Assembly: GCF_003001675.1 (NCBI RefSeq)
Contig: NZ_PVYW01000018.1
Location: 124,001-188,000 of the forward strand
Direction: 5' to 3'
Length of the DNA: 64,000 nt
Source of the DNA: Cohnella sp. SGD-V74
GTDB lineage: Bacteria > Bacillota > Bacilli > Paenibacillales > Paenibacillaceae
Below are positions 52,570-61,271 of the stretch, piece after piece. Position 1 is the stretch's first letter, and every line of letters begins with the position of its first letter. Made by a program: the position numbers and the translations under genes. A model generated the notes under the pieces. That model saw only the letters and a list, made by a program, of their open reading frames with translations. It had not been told where the DNA came from and ran no database searches.

Positions 52570-52600
52570 GAAGCCTGCGGTCCACGCAACTGCAGGCTTC
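52570..52600 (+). terminator. Stem-loop after the small-protein triplet
   Basis: GAAGCCTGC (52570-52578) and GCAGGCTTC (52592-52600) pair perfectly; no U-run follows. It may protect the upstream mRNA 3' end and raise the level of the small proteins relative to downstream genes. Confidence 0.5.
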
Positions 52601-52652
52601 ATTAAAAAACGACTACAACACTATTGTGTAAATATAGAGGTGATACAATCCA

Positions 52653-53120
52653 ATGATTACCAGAATAAAACAAACCATGAAATGTAATCAAGGTGTCGCA
52701 ACTTTGATTACTACCATCTGGATAATGCCCATTCTGATGGTATTGTGTTTTAGTATTATTCCGTTCTTTGTTTATAGTATGAAACATGACAAACTTATTT
52801 CCATCGTGAATCATGCATTGGAGGAAGTTCAGGATGTCGGATTAATGAGCTCCACCATTATCCAAAACACAAATGATAGGCTCTCAGAAATAGGAATGGG
52901 AAGCATTAGCATTAACGGGAACGGATATCCTTCTTACTCTGGCAGCACTTTTAATAAAGTGTTAAAGGATGATCCAGATCCGACCGTTTCTGTCGTATTA
53001 AAATACCCTGCTCCAAACATTACCAAAATAATAAGGGCGATCGGAGGTAATGGTTCAAGCGAGGAAAATGAAGGATTCTATCAGATCACGGTCTTTGCAA
53101 GGAGTGAAGCTTATGAGTAA
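52653..53120 (+). CDS. TadE/DUF4320-like pseudopilin
   Basis: A 155-residue protein with MKCNQGVATLITTIWIMPIL: a short basic leader, Gly, then a hydrophobic helix, as in TadE-type pseudopilins (NQG|VATL). The rest is extracytoplasmic and beta-rich (TVSVVLKYPAPNIT). It would be a minor pilin processed by the TadV peptidase. It overlaps the next gene by 8 nt. Confidence 0.6.
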   Translation: MITRIKQTMKCNQGVATLITTIWIMPILMVLCFSIIPFFVYSMKHDKLISIVNHALEEVQDVGLMSSTIIQNTNDRLSEIGMGSISINGNGYPSYSGSTFNKVLKDDPDPTVSVVLKYPAPNITKIIRAIGGNGSSEENEGFYQITVFARSEAYE

Positions 53121-53691
53121 ACTCCGGAATAAGTTTTTTAGTCTCTGTTGGTATACGTTAAAAGATAACAGGGGCGGAACACACGTTCTTGTTTTTGTGT
53201 TGTTCTCTGCAATTCTTATCACTCTAATCTGGGCCGTTTCTATCAACTGGATTCTTCAAGTTTCCAGTAGCCATAAACTTAAGCCTGCATTAGACCAGGC
53301 GACAAAAGCAGCAGCTGCAGATGTCAACGAGATAGAGAAAGCAAGGGGACGCCTGGTTTGGGACAGTAGTGCAGGAACAAAAAATTTTTACAAATACCTT
53401 AGACTAAATCTGAGGTTGGACAATGACGATCAACCCCAAAACGATAGCTTTTTGACTAGCAAACCAATTGTACATGTACTGGAGGCTGTTACTGCAAACT
53501 CTTATCCCTTTTTCTATCAAAAAAGCATTTCGGTTAACTCTGGGACAGACCATGAAGTAACAAGAAATATTGCGGTAACCATATACGGTCCATCGGTTGT
53601 GGCCATAGTAGAAATCAAGCAACCGCTTTTGGGATTCAGTAGATCTGAACCAATTGTGAAAAGTAGTGTCTCAAATATAAGATTTCGATAG
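53113..53691 (+). CDS. TadF/TadG-like pseudopilin
   Basis: A 192-residue protein with DNRGGTHVLVFVLFSAILIT: leader, Gly-Gly, hydrophobic helix, then a long extracytoplasmic domain. The NRGG start resembles TadE/TadG leaders. AAGGAGTGAAG precedes ATG 53113, which lies inside the end of the preceding gene. Confidence 0.55.
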   Translation: MSKLRNKFFSLCWYTLKDNRGGTHVLVFVLFSAILITLIWAVSINWILQVSSSHKLKPALDQATKAAAADVNEIEKARGRLVWDSSAGTKNFYKYLRLNLRLDNDDQPQNDSFLTSKPIVHVLEAVTANSYPFFYQKSISVNSGTDHEVTRNIAVTIYGPSVVAIVEIKQPLLGFSRSEPIVKSSVSNIRFR

Positions 53692-53702
53692 GAGTAGATA
53701 AG

Positions 53703-54272
53703 TTGAGGATAAGTGCGGACTATTTCTTATTAGAGAAATTACGAGCTCATCATTCTGAAACATATTATCATTCACTTCGGGTATCAAATCTTTGCTTACA
53801 AATTTCGAGGTTTTTAGGCTGGCAATACAGAGACTCTTTTCTAGTTTGGCGGTCGGGACAGTTACACGATATAGGGAAGATTTATGTCCCACATCAGCTT
53901 TTATCATTCCCAGGACCATTAGAACCGGAACAGTATGAACGCGTAAAAAACCATGTTACTTTAGGGGCCGAACTTCTAAAAAGATATAGAGTAAATGTCG
54001 AGATTGTTCAAGCAGTTATTGGGCATCATGAGAGAGAGGACGGATCAGGATATCCGGATGGGAGATTAGATCAGACAGAGTCATCGAAGTTATTGGCTGT
54101 GTGTGATGTCTTTGACGCAATGACAGAAGTTCGAGCATACAGAAAAGCAGTAAAACCGATGGATGTAATAGAAATGATGGAAAATGGACAATTGGGATAT
54201 CTGAACAAAAAGTACATTTCTGCATTAATGAATCTTGTAATCGATAGAAAAAACATAGCCAAAATTGATTAG
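53703..54272 (+). CDS. HD-GYP domain protein (cyclic di-GMP phosphodiesterase)
   Basis: A 189-residue protein consisting almost entirely of an HD-GYP domain: HSLRVSNLCLQISRFLG, LHDIGKIYVP (H55, D56), and IGHHEREDGSGYPDG (108-121), followed by VCDVFDAMTEVRAYRKA. All metal and GYP residues are present. It would hydrolyse cyclic di-GMP. It is in line with the Tad genes, 11 nt after the TadG-like gene, so pilus activity may be linked to the messenger. TTG 53703 is the start. Confidence 0.85.
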   Translation: MRISADYFLLEKLRAHHSETYYHSLRVSNLCLQISRFLGWQYRDSFLVWRSGQLHDIGKIYVPHQLLSFPGPLEPEQYERVKNHVTLGAELLKRYRVNVEIVQAVIGHHEREDGSGYPDGRLDQTESSKLLAVCDVFDAMTEVRAYRKAVKPMDVIEMMENGQLGYLNKKYISALMNLVIDRKNIAKID

Positions 54273-54289
54273 GAGGATGCTACAAAAGA

Positions 54290-55264
54290 ATGATAAACGG
54301 ATCAGATAATGAAAAGTTTAGTGCATCCCTAAGGAATGTTGCAGGAAGGATAACATCTTCACTTGTCGATAAAATATTTAGCCCATTCTTGCTTGGGCAG
54401 GTAAACTTAGATACATACATTAGTTCAGTAGAAGGTTATACTTTCATCCAGGAACATTTTGAAAGAAACTGGCCACTTTCTTCTCATTTTGAGATGTCAA
54501 AGCAGGATACATTTAGGACTATTAAAAAAATGGTCGAAGACGGACTTGAGAATAGGATCGTACAAATATTGCATGTAAAGTTGTCTACTCTGCTTGACCA
54601 GTATAGAATTGCTTTAGTTGAGCAGAAGGCGCTCACAGAAGATTTGAAAACGAATACAGTTCAACTGGACATTCTACATAAAATTCATGATGTTCACACA
54701 GAAATGTTAGAATACGCAGAAACAATAGCAAGAATAAAAATATATCTGCAGGCAAAAAACAGATTGTCAGAATTAGAAAATGAAAACGGAACTAAAGAGA
54801 TATCTTACGACTACCAAACAACTAGTGACGATTGGCAAGGCAAGCTCTATGTATTCCAACGGAAGATTGAAGGTGGTAATGTTGATGTAGCTGATGGAAT
54901 AGGCTACATTAGCGAAAGATGGGTCCGTGCAATGGGGCTAGAAGATGGAGACATTGTACGGCCGATAAAAAGGATTCCACTTCAAGAAGGAATAGGTTTT
55001 AGATATGAATTTAATTTAGTTGAAAAACGAAAATGTAAACAACCATTCCAAAGAGAATTATTATCAAAATGCAGGATTAGTACCAACAATGTTGTAGAAT
55101 TTTACGAAAATGGGCAGGAAATTATCCTGAATAATAAGAAAGAGACATTTTTGCTTTCAAATAATGAAATGAAAAGGAAAGACCTAAAGCCAGGAGATAT
55201 TATCGATATTGCTTTTCCTAGTGGTAAACCTCATAAGTATAAAGTAGTTTGGAAATACGAATAA
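54290..55264 (+). CDS. Hypothetical protein, 324 aa
   Basis: The last gene of the Tad unit. N-terminal 150 residues are helical (LSTLLDQYRIALVEQKALTE), the C-terminal half beta-rich with repeated GDI phrases (MGLEDGDIVRPIKRIP; LKPGDIIDIAFP) as in AbrB-like or SH3-like folds. No membrane segment. Family not recognised. AGGAGGATGC precedes the ATG and a strong terminator follows. Confidence 0.5.
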   Translation: MINGSDNEKFSASLRNVAGRITSSLVDKIFSPFLLGQVNLDTYISSVEGYTFIQEHFERNWPLSSHFEMSKQDTFRTIKKMVEDGLENRIVQILHVKLSTLLDQYRIALVEQKALTEDLKTNTVQLDILHKIHDVHTEMLEYAETIARIKIYLQAKNRLSELENENGTKEISYDYQTTSDDWQGKLYVFQRKIEGGNVDVADGIGYISERWVRAMGLEDGDIVRPIKRIPLQEGIGFRYEFNLVEKRKCKQPFQRELLSKCRISTNNVVEFYENGQEIILNNKKETFLLSNNEMKRKDLKPGDIIDIAFPSGKPHKYKVVWKYE

Positions 55265-55269
55265 ACGGT

Positions 55270-55297
55270 AAGCTCCTTTTATTATAGGAGCTTTTTT
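55270..55297 (+). terminator. Terminator of the Tad operon
   Basis: AAGCTCCT (55270-55277) pairs with AGGAGCTT (55286-55293) followed by TTTTTTG. Confidence 0.85.
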
Positions 55298-55309
55298 TGT
55301 CTTACGGGT

Positions 55310-55690
55310 ATCGATGGCCTGCACGATCAGCTGCAGTTCGCGTCTTGGTTCTTTTCATGAAAGACAGATTCGCGTTTGGTGCGGAGACGACCGATCGCGT
55401 TATGCGCGCCGGCGACACGGCCGACATGATCAACTGCAGTACTTGTCCAGGTTCGCCGATTGAATCCTGGCTTTGATCAACGTACGGGCGTCGGCGGCCA
55501 ACGCGAGCAGTTGTTTCTCACGCTCCTGGTTCTCTGTGGCGACGTCGAAAGCCAGTACGATCAGTGTGGCTTGAGCTGGGTTCTCCAGATGAAATCCAGC
55601 TAACGCGATTGGCTCACCGCCAACGGCCGGCATGAGTTACAGCTGGAATCCGGGTTCTCCGACGGCCGACTCGACCAGCTGCATGTGAAC
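55310..55690. repeat. GC-rich dispersed repeat tract
   Basis: Contains CACGATCAGCTGCAGTTCGC, ATGATCAACTGCAGTACTTG, GGTTCTCCAGATGAAATCC and CGTACGGGCGTC, all of which recur in 440-1090 and in part at 24.6 and 39.6 kb. No gene is visible. It lies between the Tad terminator and a decayed IS21 element. Confidence 0.65.
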
Positions 55691-55837
55691 GGTAAGATAA
55701 AAGTACCCAAAATGATCAAATGGGTTTCCCAAAAAAAATGTGCAAATTCCCCACTTTAATCGTGCGGAAATGGACCGAATCTAGCAACTCCGCTACCTGT
55801 TCGTAGACGATGACGAGGGGGCGGAGAGATACTAAAG

Positions 55838-57120
55838 ATGAGTCAGATCGAGACGATCAAGAATATGCAGAGCAAAGGCCTGGGGCCGAGAACGATCACG
55901 GAACGGCTGCAGATCGACCGAAAGACGGTGAGGAAGGTCTTGGAGTCCGACACATTCCGAAAGCGACGGTGTCGGAGCCGTCCAAGCTGGATCCGTATAA
56001 GCCGCTCATCCAGGAAGACCGCAAGAGCCGGTACAAGCAACGGCATACCGCCAAGCGCATCCATAACCAACTTGTGGGGGAATGTCCGAAGTATGACGCC
56101 TCCTATCCGCTGGTTCAGCGGTACGTGCGCAGTCTGCGGGAAGCGCGGCACCAGGAAGGAACGCCGGGCGAAGCGGCGAGAAGAAGGCTTGTAATGTAAG
56201 TTCCTGTGCGTCACCTTTCCCTACAGCAACGCCGGCTACACGCAGCTCTTCGGCGGTGAGACGGCGGAGTGCGTGGTTCACGGTCTCCGGGACCTATTCC
56301 ACCGGATGGGCGGCTGCCGGGGCGCCTCGTCTTTGACAATGCCAGCGACGTCGGCCGCCGGGTGAACGAGCACGTCCAGATGACGGACCTGTTCCTCCGC
56401 TTCAAGGCCCACTACGGCTTCGAGGTGACATTTTGCAATCCATACGCCGGACATGAGAAAGGCAATGTCGAGAACAAGGTCGGCTACTTTCGACGCAACG
56501 TCTTCGTGCCACTACCAGTCGCAGGGGACACATGCAGGAACGAGGAGCTACTTGGAGGCTGTGAAGCCGACTGGCAGCGCGAGCACTACAAGAAAAACGT
56601 CCCCATCCAGTTGCTCTTTGAGGACGATAAGAAGGCGTTGCTTTACCTTCTGCGTCACCCGTTCACCGCCTGCCGTTACGCGAGAGTGAAGACGGAAGGC
56701 TACGGCAAATTCTCCATTGATGGTAAGTACTTCTACTCCTCGTCGCCGGAGTGAGCCGGGCGTGAAGTGACGGTGCGAATCGGCGCCCATACGGTAGAAC
56801 CGCTGCTACCAAGCGGCGAACCGATTACTGTGAACCTTCGTCTAATCGGCAATCAACGAACCGACAGCGTCGATGTCCGAACCACGCTCAGCCGCCTGCT
56901 GCAGAACCCCCGGCACCTGGAGAAACAGCCAGCCGAGATAAGCGATTCCAGATGCGCTTCGTGAGTAGCTGGACAAGTTGGTACGCACCGAGCTCAAGGA
57001 AACGCTGGCTACGATGGAGCAACTCTCCGGTCGCTATGGATTCGATACCGCCTTGCAAGCGATGGAGGAAGCGACGAAGCTCGGACTGCTCACCAGCGCA
57101 AACAAGCGTCGTGCTTGCTT
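55838..57120 (+). pseudogene. istA: IstA transposase, fragmented
   Basis: MSQIETIKNMQSKGLGPRTI with ITERLQIDRKTVRKVLE is the IstA HTH start. The frame shifts near 55950 (ATVSEPSKLDPYKPLIQEDR follows), and a deletion near 56200 removes part of the catalytic domain. Later pieces are FKAHYGFEVTFCNPYAGHEK, EKGNVENKVGYFRRNVFVPL and, in another frame, RTELKETLATMEQLSGRYGF. The product cannot be functional. Confidence 0.85.
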
Positions 57121-57229
57121 CAGGACTGGCCTCGTTTGATCCGGGGGAAAGCCCAAGCGTTGATCTGAGCGTGTATGACCGAACGCTGGGGCCTGCGGCG
57201 GGGTGAGACCATGAACATGGCACGGGGAG

Positions 57230-57650
57230 CGTGAGGCGTTACACGCCGAAATCTCAGCCTTCTGCAAGAAGTTTGTGCTCAGCCAGCGCGCCGTCCAGCT
57301 ATGCGAGACGGAGGCGACACCGCGGCAGGAAGAGTGCTCGCGGAAGAAATGGAAGCCGGGAGCGTAGCCGCCGAGCCAAGCTCTGCTTAGCCGTGCCGGT
57401 TTTTCGGTCTACAAGACACTGGACGGTTACGAGCGCCATGGCGTCAAGCTACCAAGCTCCCTGCAGTGGAGCGATCTGACGGAAGGTACATTTATTGGGG
57501 GCGGAATCTCGTCCTGTACGGGCCGGTCGGTACCGGCAAGACGCACTGGGCCATTGCTGCCGGCCTGCGTGCCTGCGAACTGGGCATGACGGTGACCTGA
57601 CGAACTTGTGCTGCTCTGGCCAAGGCGAAGCCCGGCGGCACACTGGAGCG
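57230..57650 (+). pseudogene. istB: IstB helper ATPase, fragmented
   Basis: Pieces of IstB in different frames: VQLCETEATPRQEE, GYERHGVKLPSSLQWSDLTE, and the Walker A region NLVLYGPVGTGKTHWAIAAG, LRACELGMTV followed by a stop. The N-terminal and C-terminal parts are disrupted and the last third is missing. Confidence 0.8.
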
Positions 57651-57660
57651 TCTCATACGT

Positions 57661-58420
57661 GGCTATAAGAGCGAGTACAACTACTCATCAATTTTGTCGG
57701 CCATTCTACTGCAAACTTCAAGCATTTCTATGAGCACTCGAATAACATTCCTGGTTGTCCGAACGTAGATGGGCGATAAGCATGGGTGCTGGTGTCGCAT
57801 GAATCCGATCGGGGAGAAGTAGACGTCTTAGGCCGGCAGGCGACCGCTTTTTCCCGCCTTCCGCTGCGGATCCACAATCCAGATTTCTCGCTATTTAGTC
57901 AGGCTGATAACGTAAAGCCTACAATGTGTATCTTATGATCGTATATCTTATCACATAATATATCCTTAAACATCGATTCTCGCGTATTGTGGCACTACCT
58001 ACCTACAGTTACGTTTGCATATTCTTCTCCCCTTTGAAACTTTGGTTTAATTCTTCTCCCTTTTTTCCATCCTAGAGGTTTCGTTTTTTTCTAGACCATT
58101 CGGTTATATCAGGTTACGTGAAACGGATCTAGATACGACTAAGAATGTGAGGGCGGCCGTCCGCGCGCTATATTTCGAAATGGGTTTAAAAAGGAGGTCT
58201 ACGATTCAAGTATTTACGGCTAGCTGAAGAGTTGAAGGAAAAGGTCGAACCGCATTATTGCGAAGTCACAAAAGTAATTGATGTGACGGTGACATATAAA
58301 GCATCAAAAAGAGAGACCCGAACAGACCAGCAGGCAGACGAACGCCAGGATGGAGGGAGAAGAAAAAACGGATAATAGTATTATGTGATAAGATATACGT
58401 TGATAAGATAATAAGAGCAC
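57661..58420. other. Remnant region flanked by a 32 bp inverted repeat
   Basis: No intact gene. GTATATCTTATCACATAATA (57941-57960) recurs perfectly inverted at 58379-58398, and the match extends to about 32 bp with two mismatches. Between them is a frame (about 58204-58374, RLAEELKEKVEPHYCEVTKV) preceded by AAAAAGGAGGT but lacking any normal start codon, so it is probably a gene remnant. The right copy abuts the promoter of the next gene. Confidence 0.5.
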
Positions 58421-58428
58421 GCTATAAT
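58400..58428 (+). promoter_or_regulatory. Sigma-A-type promoter for the gene at 58469
   Basis: TTGATA (58400-58405), 17 bp spacer, TATAAT (58423-58428). An ATG overlapping the -10 (58429) cannot be the start of the protein, so TTG 58469 with GGGGGAACTC upstream is used. Confidence 0.75.
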
Positions 58429-58468
58429 GGAAACAGATGTTCTTAACTATGCGAACGGGGGAACTCCA

Positions 58469-58684
58469 TTGAAAACGCCAATTCCGTATGTTCTTACTCA
58501 CGATTCAGATTTTCAACATGCCATATGGTTTCAATGGCCAATTTCTGTATTCAGCGACGGTGATTGCATCTATGAAGGTGGGATCGTAGATGAGTTTGAC
58601 GATGTGGTCGTTCTGATTAACAACAAGCTATTTTTCAAGCATAGTTGGCAGTTTGTCAGACATCTGGCCGTTCAGAACTCATAA
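58469..58684 (+). CDS. Small protein, 71 aa
   Basis: MKTPIPYVLTHDSDFQHAIW and a C-terminal region VDEFDDVVVLINNKLFFKHS: an acidic, beta-rich protein of unknown family. The start at TTG 58469 follows from the promoter position and ribosome site. A perfect 10 bp dyad lies after it. Confidence 0.5.
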   Translation: MKTPIPYVLTHDSDFQHAIWFQWPISVFSDGDCIYEGGIVDEFDDVVVLINNKLFFKHSWQFVRHLAVQNS

Positions 58685-58701
58685 TGGGCCATGATATTAT
58701 A

Positions 58702-58726
58702 GGTGATCGATCCTGAATCGATCACC
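58702..58726. promoter_or_regulatory. Perfect palindrome before the PadR-like gene
   Basis: GGTGATCGAT (58702-58711) and ATCGATCACC (58717-58726) form a 10 bp dyad with a 5 nt centre, with no U-run. It is a likely operator for the winged-helix protein encoded 26 nt downstream. Confidence 0.5.
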
Positions 58727-58751
58727 ACGAAAGAATAAGGGGGTCATATCG

Positions 58752-59153
58752 TTGAAGCAAAATTCACCTGTTATTAAAGATTCAAAAGTTGGCCGTATTC
58801 TTCAGGTACAGGAAATAATTGATTTTTTTGTACTCTCAGAAATTATGGAAACCCCGAGATACCTTCAGGAACTAGATTCTCGCATGGTGCTATTTTTTAG
58901 GGGAGTTGGTGTTAATCTCTCCTACATGAGCAGACGCATTGCCTTTATGCGCGAGAAAGGCTATCTGGTGCAGCAGTGGGATGATCCGGTAAATCGTGTG
59001 AAACATTATTGCAGAATCACTGATGCCGGCCGCGAATACTTTATGATGATGCTCCGCGACCTTCCCGGGAAGATAGAGAACGGTCTATCGTTCTATCAAA
59101 GCATAAGCGAATACACCGCTAAGCGATATGCGAAATGGGATGTTACCCAGTAA
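58752..59153 (+). CDS. PadR-like winged-helix regulator
   Basis: A 133-residue protein: QEIIDFFVLSEIMETPRYLQ resembles the PadR first helices, and VNLSYMSRRIAFMREKGYLV with HYCRITDAGREYF gives the recognition helix and wing. PadR proteins repress nearby operons and often their own gene. TTG 58752 follows AAGGGGGTC, and the palindrome at 58702-58726 is a suitable operator. Confidence 0.65.
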   Translation: MKQNSPVIKDSKVGRILQVQEIIDFFVLSEIMETPRYLQELDSRMVLFFRGVGVNLSYMSRRIAFMREKGYLVQQWDDPVNRVKHYCRITDAGREYFMMMLRDLPGKIENGLSFYQSISEYTAKRYAKWDVTQ

Positions 59154-59175
59154 TCCAGAGGGGGGAGACTTAATC

Positions 59176-59697
59176 ATGGATAAATCAATCGATCTGATAC
59201 TCGAAGATCTTAAGAAGTCACTACCTTTTGAAGCTGTCAGTTATCATGAAAACAATCAAACGAAAGCATTCATCAAGAATGATTGGTATGAGTGGTGGGC
59301 AAGCACGGTTGCAGGCAGCCTTTACAAAAGTGAAGTTCGATCAGTTACAATCGAACCTGGTCAATATATTGTCGTCATCTGCAGAGTTTGGATCGGAGAA
59401 GTCTATCATGATGGCAGAGGGTTCGAGGATCTTACGAAAAAAAGTAACACCTCACTTTCGACATTAGTGGATCTTGCCGAAGCTGAAGCTTTTCGCGCAG
59501 CGTTTGATAAATTTCAGATGGGATGGCATAACCTTGGGAAGTATCAAAAATTGAACATACCTTTATCAGCTTCGCATAGGAATTGCATTAAATGTCAATC
59601 CTCATTGACGACGGAAGATGTAAACTATTTGCGAGAACGTCCTCATATTAAAAATGACTATCACCGACATTGCATTCCAAGTCACCTAGATCGATAA
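59176..59697 (+). CDS. Possible Rad52/Redbeta-type annealase
   Basis: A 173-residue protein. The segment YIVVICRVWIGEV, then LAEAEAFRAAFDKFQMGWHN resembles the beta-strand plus conserved Ala-rich helix and G-x-G turn of Rad52-like single-strand annealing proteins. A C-terminal CIKC...HCIP pattern may bind zinc. The gene precedes an SSB gene, which supports recombination, but the assignment is pattern-level. GGGGGGAGAC precedes ATG 59176. Confidence 0.4.
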   Translation: MDKSIDLILEDLKKSLPFEAVSYHENNQTKAFIKNDWYEWWASTVAGSLYKSEVRSVTIEPGQYIVVICRVWIGEVYHDGRGFEDLTKKSNTSLSTLVDLAEAEAFRAAFDKFQMGWHNLGKYQKLNIPLSASHRNCIKCQSSLTTEDVNYLRERPHIKNDYHRHCIPSHLDR

Positions 59698-59703
59698 AAA
59701 CAA

Positions 59704-59848
59704 TTGATTCCGGCTCATATTATTGATAGGATACAGATAGATATTATTTCGCCATGAGCATTTATGCAAGAGTTTGACGCCCTAGAGGACGTTCTTTACC
59801 GTTTGCCTATGCAAACGAAGGAGAACGAAGCTCTAGGGCTTTTTTGCA
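59704..59848 (+). ncRNA. Leader module I upstream of the annealase-like/SSB operon
   Basis: TTGATT (59704-59709), 17 bp spacer, extended -10 TGATAGGAT (59724-59732). The RNA has a short hairpin GCCATGAGC, the stretch CATTTATGCAAGAGTTTG, and a terminator with arms GCCCTAGA and TCTAGGGC enclosing CGTTTGC-CTAT-GCAAACG, followed by TTTTTTGC. It ends about 40 nt before the ATG of the next gene. Confidence 0.7.
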
Positions 59849-59889
59849 TTTTCTAAGGTTTACATTTTATTTACAAGGAGGAAATTACG

Positions 59890-60594
59890 ATGACTGAAGG
59901 TTTATTCAATCCACTTGCATTTCTTGAACGTGTTGGTGATGATTTGTATGCTAAAGCCATGCGCTTTTTGATCCAAAGTTACCCTGATGCAACCTGGGAA
60001 GTAACTCGTTATCCGGACAAAAAGGGAAGACTGATCAATCCGTATTTACAAACAGATGTCGGTTATTTCGTCGAAGTCACTGTAATTGTCAATCAGATCC
60101 GCAGGAGTCACCTGCAGGCTGTTCTCGACGAAAACGGTGCCGTGATCTTCGAGGGAGCGACCGCTCATGAAATCCAAACCGCAATACAGGATTGTTTCCT
60201 CATCTGCGTTGGATTACATGGATTGCACCATCAGTTTTGGTCCTTTGTACAAGGTGACGAACCAGTAAATGAAACAGTTGTTGTTGAACCCCTTCCGGAA
60301 GAACCACCGGTGCGACAGGATCCTTCTGAACGGATCGATGTTTCGGCGACCGAAGATAACATTTTCATATTAAAGGATGTAGACGTCGTCGTCGGTGCAA
60401 AGAAGCCCTACTACCGTCTTGATCTACAGCTTGGGAACCAGATTTTCGAAGTACGGGTCCCTGAACATATGATCGAGGAGTTTGATCGGGCAGCTTTTCG
60501 AATCGAGGAAAGACTTGCAGTTTCTGCACGCCGCGTACATTCTCCGCACGGAGAAATAACGGTTATGCAGGGCTTCAAGAAAATTTCTGCATAA
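59890..60594 (+). CDS. Possible Rad52-like annealase, 234 aa
   Basis: The segment GYFVEVTVIVNQIRRSHLQA, then ATAHEIQTAIQDCFLICVGL, HGLHHQFW fits the strand/helix/GLxxxLW pattern of Rad52-type annealing proteins. A Pro/Glu-rich linker (about 128-150) leads to a second, beta-rich domain (KPYYRLDLQLGNQIFEVRVP). It lies 25 nt before SSB, so the two probably act on single-stranded DNA together. Assignment is tentative. AAGGAGGAAATT precedes the ATG. Confidence 0.4.
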   Translation: MTEGLFNPLAFLERVGDDLYAKAMRFLIQSYPDATWEVTRYPDKKGRLINPYLQTDVGYFVEVTVIVNQIRRSHLQAVLDENGAVIFEGATAHEIQTAIQDCFLICVGLHGLHHQFWSFVQGDEPVNETVVVEPLPEEPPVRQDPSERIDVSATEDNIFILKDVDVVVGAKKPYYRLDLQLGNQIFEVRVPEHMIEEFDRAAFRIEERLAVSARRVHSPHGEITVMQGFKKISA

Positions 60595-60619
60595 TTATCT
60601 CATGTAAAGGAGTTTTGAA

Positions 60620-61108
60620 ATGACTTATTTATTGAATCGCTGGAGCGGAATCGGAAACGTAGCAACAGATCCTCAGACTGGAAATATGGGTGACGGATCG
60701 CCCTGGGCTTCCTTTCGTATCGCCTGCGATCGTCCTTATGATGGTGATGATGGATTGGACGCTGACTTCATTCCAGTAGTCGCAAAATGGGATTTGGCCA
60801 AGCAAGCCTCAAGGCTGATAAAAAAAGGACGTCTTATTTATGTTGAAGGAAGAATTTCGGTTAGAGGTTCCAAAGACGGTATCGGCCCACAGATTGAGAT
60901 ACATGCAGAATTTATACGCATGCTGGATGAACCTCCACAGGGAGTTAGCCGACTTAACAAAAGTCAGACTCGAACTGAAAACCCGCGATTTGAATATGCT
61001 GTTTCTCGCGATCTATCCTCAGAACAAGGCGATTCCAGAACAAGACGAACTGGACCAATTCCAGCTAACGGCGGCCGTCCATATCGTTCTCCTTCATACA
61101 ATGTATAG
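60620..61108 (+). CDS. ssb: Single-stranded DNA-binding protein
   Basis: A 162-residue protein with an SSB OB fold: LNRWSGIGNVATDPQ, SFRIACDRPYDG, DFIPVVAKWDLAKQASRLIK, KGRLIYVEGRISVRGSKD, IEIHAEFIRML. The C-terminal tail is basic and ends PSYNV rather than the acidic DDxPF of host SSB, so it may not recruit the host partners. AAAGGAGTT precedes the ATG. Confidence 0.85.
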   Translation: MTYLLNRWSGIGNVATDPQTGNMGDGSPWASFRIACDRPYDGDDGLDADFIPVVAKWDLAKQASRLIKKGRLIYVEGRISVRGSKDGIGPQIEIHAEFIRMLDEPPQGVSRLNKSQTRTENPRFEYAVSRDLSSEQGDSRTRRTGPIPANGGRPYRSPSYNV

Positions 61109-61130
61109 CTAGATCCATTTTTTACATGGT

Positions 61131-61178
61131 ACCCGTTCATAAGAGCTGCTCAGCAGCAACTTATGAACGGGTTTCTTT
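61131..61178 (+). terminator. Terminator after ssb
   Basis: ACCCGTTCATAAG (61131-61143) and CTTATGAACGGGT (61160-61172) pair perfectly, followed by TTCTTTG. Confidence 0.85.
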
Positions 61179-61271
61179 GTAACCAAGGAAACTTATAGAC
61201 TACCATCAAAAGGAGGGAGCACCTCTGGTGCATTTATATGCAGAAATACGAATTTTGCAAATTATCCAGTG

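Larger units (their letters stand above)
55712..57660 (+). mobile_element. Decayed IS21-family element
   Basis: Fragments of IstA and IstB in several frames with stops and deletions. A left end like TGATCAAATGGGTTTCCC lies near 55713; the right end is not clear. It is much more GC-rich than its neighbours. Confidence 0.8.

Noticed and set aside
58427..58468. Upstream ATG for the 71-residue protein
   Set aside because: It overlaps the -10 of a good promoter and could not be in the transcript.
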